DNA of 64,000 nt from Stomoxys calcitrans (taxonomy: Eukaryota; Arthropoda; Insecta; Diptera; Muscidae): positions 56,422,737-56,486,736 of the forward strand of contig NC_081552.1 in assembly GCF_963082655.1 (NCBI RefSeq). Reading direction: 5' to 3'. The translations under genes were made by a program, and so were the position numbers. Positions 57,325 through 64,000 of the stretch are shown piece after piece (position 1 is the stretch's first letter; the number at the start of each line of letters is the position of its first letter). Under the pieces are notes generated by a model. It ran no database searches and was not told the origin of the DNA. It saw only the letters and a program-made list of their open reading frames with translations.

Positions 57325-58998
57325 GGAAATGGAAAGACGTGAGTGCGAGCGAATTGAGATGTACAGGAGTCAGAATGAAGTCCGGAAATTCTACCAAAGA
57401 ATTAAACACCAAACCGATGGCTTTGGTGCAGGCACATTCGCCTGCAGAGACAAAGGAAATCTGGTAACTGACACAGATAACATTCTGAGGATATGGAAAG
57501 AACATATTATCCAACTGCTAGTGTCCGACGTTGGCGGCGAAGTGTATACCGCAGAACCAATCAATGATGATGGTATAGAATGTTTACCTCCTAGTCAGAA
57601 TGAGGTCCAAGTAGCAGTGACCCGATTAAAGAACAACAAGGCAGCAGGAGAAGGCGGGTTAGACCGGAGACGACACGCTGATAATGCGTATGCAACGGCT
57701 TATCTACGCAATCTGGCTAGAAGAACGCATACCTGATGATTGGAACCTAAGCATACTATGTCCCGTACACAAGAAAAGAGACAAGACGGAATGTGCCAAC
57801 TAAAGAGGGATAACTCTACTCCCCATCGCATACAGGATACTCTCGAGCGTACTGTGTGAAAGATTAAAACCTAATGTCAATGTGAGATTGGGCCCTATCA
57901 ATGCGGCTTCAGACCTGGTAAATCCACTCTGGACCAGATAATCACACTGCGGCAAATCCTGGAAAAGACCCGAGAAGGACAAATCAACATCTATCATCTC
58001 TTTGTTTACCACAAAGCCGCCTTCGATACTCCTTTACATTCAAAGGTATTTCAAGCCATGTCTGAGTTTGGTACCCCCGCAAAATTAATAAGACTCTGCA
58101 GGGTGACACTTGCTGATACGCGTTCCTCAGTAAGAATAGGAAAGAATCTCTCCGAACCATTTAATACCAAACGAGGTTTCAGACAAGGAGACAGTCTATC
58201 GTGTGATTTCTTTAATATCCTGCTGAAGAAGATTATACGAGATACAGATGTGAATAGATATGGCACACTAATCACAAGAGCGCACATGCTACTCGTCTAT
58301 GCCGACAACTTCGATATCATAGGTCGGTCACCGGAAGTAGTAACGGCAGCCTTTGAAAGAAAGGGTCTGGCAGTAAATGGAGATAAGACGAAATGGATGG
58401 TTTCAACTCCCAAAAAGCCTTACACAACCGAGCAGAAGAAAATGGAGAAAGTTGGGAACCACAACTTTGAGAAAGTCAGTAACTTTATCTACCTCGGCAC
58501 CGCCGTAACCGAAACGAATGACACCAGTTTTGAGATTAAGTTTTCTAAAGGCCATCTCTCGACAGACGAAGATTTCACTATACAAGATACTAATACTACC
58601 CGTGCTGTTATATGGTTCTGAAGCATTGCTTGGAGTATTTGAGAAAAAGATTCTTCGTAAAATATTTGGCCCAGTTTGCGTTAATGGAGAATATAGGCGA
58701 CGTATGAACCACGAGCTGTATGAGCTGCATGACGACGATAGCATAGTTACACGCATCAAAATACAACGTCTGCGTTGGCTAGGTCATGTTGTCAGAATGG
58801 ATGAAGAAGCTCCAGCAAAAAAGTCTTTTGAAGGCAAACATGGTGGTACACGCAAACCGGGAAGACCAAAAGCCCGATGGAAAGATCAAGTGGTGGGAGA
58901 CACCTCGAAACTTTGTGTCAGAGATTTTAGAATGAGCACAGAAGATCGAGGCACGCTATTCTACGTTCGGCTAGTGGAACAAATATTCTGTCATAGCC
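57325..58998 (+). pseudogene. RTE ORF, reverse transcriptase and C-terminal part, inactive
   Basis: After the DINE-A the sequence continues EMERRECERIEMYRSQNEVR, KEHIIQLLVSD, then in shifted frames AAGEGGL, CPVHKK, LLPIAYRILSS, YQCGFRPGKSTLDQI, AAFDTPLHSKVFQAM, RGFRQGDSLSCDFFNILL, YADNFDIIG and NFIYLGTAVTETN. The C-terminal part reads ISLYKILILPVLLYGSEA, KIFGPVCVNGEYRRRM, LRWLGHVVRMDEEAPAKK and GRPKARWKDQV. The RT catalytic box is YADN, not YADD (AAC at 58307-58309), so the second catalytic Asp is lost. At least three frameshifts and one internal deletion (about 58555) confirm decay. Confidence 0.8.
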
Positions 58999-59051
58999 AA
59001 TTAAAATAAAGTAAGTAAGGAGGCGCAGCGGATCGAGCCCTGTCCAGCTAG

Positions 59052-59154
59052 TAATTAATAAAATTTTAAATACTTATTTCAACTCTAATTACTCGGGCAA
59101 TTAACTGTGTATGCTGAAATAGTAATAATACTAGTAAGCCTCCTACAAATAGGC
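59052..59154. other. Short unassigned spacer
   Basis: AT-rich DNA following the Hel-C CTAG end. Confidence 0.3.
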
Positions 59155-59386
59155 GAAAATTATTTTGTGCAAAGTTTCAGCTCAATATATTTATTTTTAA
59201 AGACTGTAGCGTGACCACAAAAGACAGACGGACGGACCGACAAACTGACAGGTATGGCTAGATAGTATTAACATTTTACGAGAATCAGTAATATACTTTA
59301 CAGGGTCGGAAATCGATATTTCGATGTGTTGCAAACGGAATTACAAAATGAATTCACCCCCGTCCTGCGGTGATGGGTACAAGCAA
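59155..59386 (+). mobile_element. DINE-B 3' part
   Basis: TTGTGCAAAGTTTCAGCTC, TTTTTAAAGACTGTAGCGTG, GACGGACGGACC microsatellite, GTCGGAAATCGATATTTCG and GTCCTGCGGTGATGGG. CTRs and the 5' end are missing. Confidence 0.65.
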
Positions 59387-60374
59387 AAGATTGTCCTCAC
59401 GAATAGCAAACTTCAATCAAGTAATTCCTCAAAATCTCTTCTTTTCTATATTACTAACAATTTGATCACTCCAAATATGTTTTGTAACCCTTTGCATGTG
59501 CCACAATGGTATAAAAGTAACAACTGAGTATGTGGTTCAAGTACTTTCAGATTTACATGACCAAAGAGTAGAGACGGCTGCAAACAACTTAAACAAAATA
59601 GTAATTGACATTATTATGATAATAATTTTGTTCGACTTTGCTGTCAAAACGAACGACAGGCAACCCACACACCCGCGCGCACACACACACACATGTGTAC
59701 ACTCTCATCAAAGAGAGACAAGCGCCCAAATGAAGGCTACTTGCATAGAGCACGCACAAGACGCAAAAACCTGATGGCAAAGCCCTTTAGACACTGACAT
59801 TCTTATCAGCATAAAGCCAAAGGCTTGCAATTATTACAGCTACCTGTGTATATACCCATGTATATACGAATTGCCATCCACCTACCACTTTGTACAATTT
59901 TAACGGCGTTGTGTTTGTGCATGCGTACTTTAATTTGTGGTTATATGTGGTAGTGCGCTGAGTATCTTGGGCATTCTTAGCATCCGCCGGAGAGCATGCT
60001 CGAAAAGGACAATGCCATTCATAATGACTGTTGATGACGATGGAATGTTAAAATGCTTCCTATGATACAAACACATCAACGCCACAGCTTCACATAGAAC
60101 CCTCGGCAGTGGCCCAAGCAATTGAAGATGACAATAAGTGTCATTTTGCACTCACAATCACACAATGATGGCGATAATGCTGATGATGATGATGCGACAA
60201 AGCCCGGTGAATGTATATTGAAGTGTGCTTCTCATATTTATGACGCATACGAGCCATATATCGTAAACCCAGTAACCCCATTGTCTGAAATTGTAGTCGA
60301 TTATAATATTGATTGCAATCGCAAGCCATAATTTTTGAGTAGGGAAGACAATAGGATACTGGTTGTTTATAATT
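59387..60374. other. Unassigned DNA with short microsatellites
   Basis: (CA)n at 59680-59694 and (GAT)n at 60180-60194. No recognised element and no convincing ORF. Its higher complexity suggests host non-coding DNA. Confidence 0.4.
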
Positions 60375-61392
60375 TTTATACCCTCTACCATAAGATGGGG
60401 GGTATACTAATTTCGTCATTCTGTTTGTAACTACTCGAAATATTCGTCTGAGACCCCATAAAGTATATATATTCTTGATCGTCGTGACATTTTATGTCGA
60501 TCTAGCCATGTCCGTCCGTCCGTCCGTCTGTCTGTCGAAAGCACGCTAACTTCCGAAGGAGTAAAGCTAGCCGCTTGAAATTTTGCACAAATACTTCTTA
60601 TTAGTGTAGGTCGGTTGGTATTGCAAATGGGCCATATCGGTCCATGTTTTGATATAGCTGTCATATAAACCGATCTTGGGTCTTGATTTCTTGAGCCTCT
60701 AGAGTGTGCAATTCTTATCCGATTGGAATAAAATTTTGCACGACGTGTTTTGTTATGATATCCAACAACTGTGCCAAGTATGGTTGAAATCGGTCCATTA
60801 CCTGATATAGCTGTCATATAAACAGATCTGGGGATTTGACTTCTTGAGCTTCTAGAGGGCGCAATTCCTATCCGATTTGGCTGAAATTTTGCATGACGTA
60901 TTTTATTTTTACTTTCAACAACTGTGTCAAATAAGGTTCAAATCGGTTCATAACCTGATATAGCTGCCATATAAACCGATCTGGGATCTTGACTTCTTGA
61001 CCCCTAGAGGTCGCAATTATTATCCGATATGCGTGAAATTTTGTACGATGGATCCTCTCGTAACCATCAACAAACGTGTTTATTATTGTCTGAATCGGTC
61101 TATAGCCCGATACAGATCCCATATAAATCGTTCTCTTTATTTTACTTCGTGAACCCCAATGGGCGCAATTCTTATACGAATTGGCTGAAATTTTACACAG
61201 GTCTCCAACACATAATTTAATTGTGGTCCGAACCGGACCATATCTTGATATCGTTTCAATAGCAGAACAACTCTTTTCTTATATCCTTTTTCGCCTAAGA
61301 AGAGATGCCGGGAAAAGAAGTCGAAAAATGCGATCCATGGTGGAGGGTATATAAGATTCGGCCCGGCCGAACTTAGCACGCTTTTACTTGTT
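60375..61392 (-). mobile_element. DINE-A copy, full length
   Basis: 3' end at left (TTTTTATACCCTCTACCATA), GTCC microsatellite at 60512-60530, about four CTRs, and 5' end at right (GATTCGGCCCGGCCGAACTT, then CGCTTTTACTTG). Confidence 0.85.
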
Positions 61393-61670
61393 TTAAATTG
61401 GTCTCTTATTTTGTTGGTTGTGAAAGCATTTCTGAACTGATTTGGATAGCTAATAAAATGTACTATTTTTTTGTCGCGACCGATTCTTTAGTCAAACGTT
61501 ATGCGAGGTACAAATCAAAAAATTATGAAAAAAATAATTTTATTGTCATTTTTTCGTAAGAAAGGTAATTTCATTGTTTCGTCTCTACACAGAAAACTTG
61601 GCCAGCACTATCAATTTATTTACTGTACTATGATGAAGATTTAAAGTAGATGCGTTTTTAGTGTAATTTT
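61393..61670. other. Unassigned DNA
   Basis: AT-rich spacer; nothing recognised. Confidence 0.3.
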
Positions 61671-61819
61671 TATACCCTCCACCATAGGATGGGGGGTATA
61701 CTAATTTCGTCAATCTGTTTGTAACTACTCGAAATATTCGTCTGAGACCCCATAAAGTATATTTATTCTTGATCGTCGCGACATTTTATGTCGATTTGGC
61801 CATGTCCGTCCGTCCGTAC
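61671..61819 (-). mobile_element. DINE-A 3' end truncated at the microsatellite
   Basis: TTTTTATACCCTCCACCATAGG and the TTTATTCTTGATCGTCGCG block, ending at GTCCGTCCGTCCG, where Hel-C sequence (TACTATATGAGAGCACAC) starts. Confidence 0.7.
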
Positions 61820-62066
61820 TATATGAGAGCACACAAATTTTCGCTTAAAGCGCACCACCCATCTCCGAGACCTGGCGTTTCTGAAAATAAGGGTAAGGGG
61901 GAAGGTCCGCCCCTCCTTCAGATATCAAAAAATGTAGTACCCTATTTTTACCACGGGGTCATTATGCACCATCTCTGAAAATTTCAGAAAGATCGGTTCA
62001 GCCGTTTCTGAGTCTATAAGGAACACAGAAACATACAAACAAACCTACAAACAAACGCAAATTGAT
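61820..62066 (-). mobile_element. Hel-C 5' part
   Basis: Reverse of the Hel-C 5' region: CATCTCCGAGACCTGGCG, GGTTCAGCCGTTTCTGAGTC, CAAACAAACGCAAATTGATT. It matches the left-arm Helitron at 50140-50394. It merges with the DINE-B 3' end through a shared TTTTTATA. Confidence 0.7.
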
Positions 62067-63120
62067 TTTTATACCCTCCACCGAAGGATGGCATTCCGTT
62101 TGCAACCCATCGAAATATCCATTTCCGACCACATAAAGTATATATATTCTTGATCCGCTTAAAAATCTAAGACGATCTAGACATGTCCGTCCGTCTGTCC
62201 GTCTGTCTGTTGAAATCACGCTACAGTCTTCAAAAATTGAAATATTGAGCTGAAACTTTGCACAGATTCTTCTTTTGTCCATAAGCAGGTTAAGTTCGAA
62301 GATGGACCAAATCAGACTATATCTAGATATAGCCCCCATATAGACCGATCCGCCGATTTAGGGTCTTAGGCCCATAAATGCCACATTTAATATCCGGTTT
62401 TGCTGAAATTTCGGATAGTGAGTTGTCTTAGGCCCTTCGACATCCTTCGCCAATTTGGCTCAGATCGGTGAAGTTTTGGGTATAGCTGCCACATAGACCG
62501 ATCCTCCTATTTAGTGTGTTAGACCCATAAAAGCCACATCTATTATCCGATTTTGCTGAAATTTGAGACAGTGAGTTGTCTTAGGCCCTTCGGCATCCTT
62601 GCCAATTTGGCCCAGATCGGTCCAGTTTTGGATATAGCTTTCATGTAGACCGATCCTTCGATTTAGGTTCTTAGACCCATAAAAGCCACATTTATTATCC
62701 GATTTTGCTGAAATTTGGGACAGTGAGTTGTCTTAAGGCCTTCGACATCCTTCGCCAATACCAATACCTGCCATATAGACCGATATCTCGATTTAAAGTC
62801 TTGGCCCATTTATAATCCCACTTAACTCAAATTTGACACATTGACTTGTATTAGGCTTTTCGACATCCATGTTTATATGTTTCAGATCGACTTATTTTTG
62901 GATATAGCTACTAAAAAGAGCAAAATTTTGTTTTACACAGTTGAACAATGACTTGTAATTATTAGTATTTGGTCCAAATCGGAACATATTTCTATATAGC
63001 TGCTAGGGGTCATAAGGTATGCATTTTTCCCCGGATTTGACGAAAGTCGTTTATATATATACCCGAGGTGGTGGGTATCCAAAGTTCGGCCCGGCCGAAC
63101 TTAACGCCTTTTTACTTGTT
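62066..63120 (-). mobile_element. DINE-B copy, nearly full length
   Basis: 3' end at left is shortened (ACCCTCCACCGAAGGATGGC joins ATTCCGTTTGCAACCC), GTCC/GTCT microsatellite at 62187-62210, about six CTRs, 5' end at right (GGCCCGGCCGAACTTAACGCC then TTTTTACTTG). Confidence 0.8.
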
Positions 63121-63129
63121 ATATATAAG

Positions 63130-63520
63130 AAGATATCTGCCGATTTAGAGTCTAAAGCCCATAAAAGATGCATTTATTAACCGATTACGCTGAAATTTTA
63201 AATAATGAGTTCTTTTAAAACTCTCGACATGCGACTCAGTCATGGTTCAGATCGGACTATATTTAAATATAGCTGCCATATAGACCGTTTTAGGGTCTCA
63301 AGCCCATAAAAGATATATTTATTAACTGATTTTGCTCAAAATTTTAAATAGAGACTTGCTTAAAGCCTCCCGACATCCGACTCAAATAAGGTTCAGTTGG
63401 TACTATATTTAGATATAGAGGCCATATAGACCGATCTGCCAATGTAGGGTCTGCAACTCATGAATGCTGCATTTATTACCCGATTTCGTTGAAATTTTAA
63501 ACAGTGAGTTCTATTTTCCC
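63130..63520 (-). mobile_element. Diverged DINE-B-like CTRs
   Basis: Units with AAGCCCATAAAAGATGCATT, TAAATATAGCTGCCATATAG and AAATTTTAAATAATGAGTTC. They resemble the fragment at 2590-3070 and lack both ends. Confidence 0.5.
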
Positions 63521-63589
63521 CTTACCATAAAACGTCATAACCCAGAGATCGATGCACAGATTTAAGCAATCGTGTATACCGTTATTGTA

Positions 63590-63735
63590 GCCAAGAAGGT
63601 AGGTAGGTTAGGTTAGGTAAAAAAGAGGGTGCGGATATTAATCCGCCCCATGCCACTATGAACATACACCTTAACCAGTAATCGGATTGTTGTGCGTTCT
63701 AAAAACTAAAGAAATAAAAGTAATTTCGAAAATAA
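63590..63735 (+). repeat. AGGTTAGGT-led repeat of unknown class
   Basis: GTAGGTAGGTTAGGTTAGGT then GAGGGTGCGGATATTAATCC, GCCCCATGCCACTATGAAC. I recall this combination as a common dispersed fly repeat, but cannot name it. Confidence 0.35.
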
Positions 63736-63894
63736 AATTTTAAGTTAGGAATTCCGTGCTACTTACAAAATCCTTAATTGTTTCCATACCAATCCCCACC
63801 TCAGTACCCATGTATTTTAGCCGTGAAAGCCGGGCAATGACATGCTACCAATTGCCACACCTATTTTGCATAAGTGCGCTCGCAATCCTAAGAA
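63736..63894. other. Short unassigned spacer
   Basis: No recognised element. Confidence 0.3.
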
Positions 63895-63920
63895 CAAGTA
63901 AAAATGCGTTAAGTTCGGCC

Positions 63921-63923
<3 letters not shown>
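63895..63923 (+). mobile_element. DINE-B 5' tip ending in (AT)n
   Basis: CAAGTAAAAATGCGTTAAGTTCGGCCCGGC, the palindrome cut in its second arm, runs straight into (AT)n. Confidence 0.65.

Positions 63924-64000
<77 letters not shown>
63924..64000. repeat. (AT)n tract running off the window
   Basis: At least 77 bp of pure AT repeat. Confidence 0.95.

Larger units (their letters stand above)
55290..59016 (+). mobile_element. RTE-clade non-LTR retrotransposon, decayed, with TSD
   Basis: It is flanked by AAGGAGGCGC at 55280-55289 and again at 59017-59026, a perfect 10-bp target duplication inside Hel-C. The 3' end is the short repeat GTAAGTAAGT-like tail common in RTE elements rather than poly(A). 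Excluding the nested DINE-A it is about 2.7 kb, shorter than usual for RTE (about 3.2 kb or more), with internal deletions. Confidence 0.8.
54471..59051 (+). mobile_element. Hel-C copy split by an RTE retrotransposon
   Basis: Hel-C internal units occupy 54471-55279. After the retrotransposon the Hel-C 3' terminus continues as AGGCGCAGCGGATCGAGCCC and TGTCCAGCTAG, followed by T, at 59021-59052. The order AAGGAGGCGCAGCGG matches the other Hel-C 3' tails. Confidence 0.7.

Noticed and set aside
63595..63620. AGGTTAGGT as an insect telomere repeat (TTAGG)n
   Set aside because: Only about two to three imperfect units are present, within a dispersed repeat, and flies of this group are not known to use TTAGG telomeres.

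Overview
This 64 kb window looks like transposon-saturated DNA from a higher fly, probably a calyptrate or muscid such as Musca, Stomoxys or Haematobia. The evidence is the AT-rich composition, eukaryotic non-LTR retrotransposons, mariner/Tc1 relics, tRNA-derived SINE heads, and the dominant DINE-1-like repeats with GTCY/GACR microsatellites. I recognise no host gene, tRNA gene or rRNA gene. All family names come from reading the sequence and remembered family features; no database was searched.

Most of the window is made of dispersed elements I label DINE-A, DINE-B and DINE-D (DINE-1/Helentron-like, non-autonomous). Their plan is the same: a 5' end with a GC palindrome (A: CAAGTAAAAGCG then TTCGGCCGGGCCGAA; B: CAAGTAAAAAGGCG then the same palindrome), a subterminal TATACCCTCCACC or ATACCCACCACC block, a variable number of ~153-bp central tandem repeats (CTRs) each holding a TATATGGCAGCTATATC-type core, a GACG/GACA microsatellite, a conserved block ending near ATATATACTTTAT, and a 3' hairpin ending GGTATAAAAA. 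A second class, Hel-C, is a canonical non-autonomous Helitron (starts A|TC, ends CTAG|T after a CGGGCCCG palindrome) with ~131-bp internal repeats.

Layout. 1-2.5 kb: a reverse-strand DUF4780-type retrotransposon ORF1 split by a DINE-B. 2.6-9.4 kb: DINE-A and DINE-B copies, one hosting a near-intact CR1-group retrotransposon with ORF1 end, endonuclease and reverse transcriptase. 9.4-10.8 kb: unassigned DNA and a mariner relic. 10.8-16.5 kb: a dense DINE cluster with a triplicated DINE-A 5' end and a Hel-C foldback. 16.5-17.8 kb: unassigned. 17.8-25.4 kb: DINE-B/A arrays, a 135-bp mini-DINE, a Tc1/mariner relic and Hel-C. 25.4-31.5 kb: a DINE-A nested in DINE-B, Hel-C, and a SINE nested in a DINE. 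31.5-39.5 kb: more DINE copies, a second Tc1/mariner relic, DINE-D. 39.7-41.7 kb: mariner-type MITE, unassigned DNA, Hel-C. 41.7-48.5 kb: DINE copies, one hosting a 5'-truncated non-LTR element. 48.8-52.4 kb: a complete Helitron that forms one arm of a near-perfect 3.1-kb palindrome centred on (TA)n. 52.4-59.4 kb: Hel-C, DINE-D, and a three-level nest (Hel-C, then RTE retrotransposon with a 10-bp target duplication, then DINE-A). 59.4-64 kb: unassigned DNA, DINE copies, and (AT)n to the window edge.

The nests give relative ages and clean element ends: removing the DINE-A at 56301-57324 restores the RTE reading frame exactly, with no target duplication, as expected for Helentron-type insertion between two A/T bases. 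I see no evidence for a new protein-coding system. The most unusual features are the palindrome, the shared 153-bp phase in three diverged DINE families, and repeated identical junctions between DINE copies (3'-to-5' head-to-tail and B-to-A fusions).
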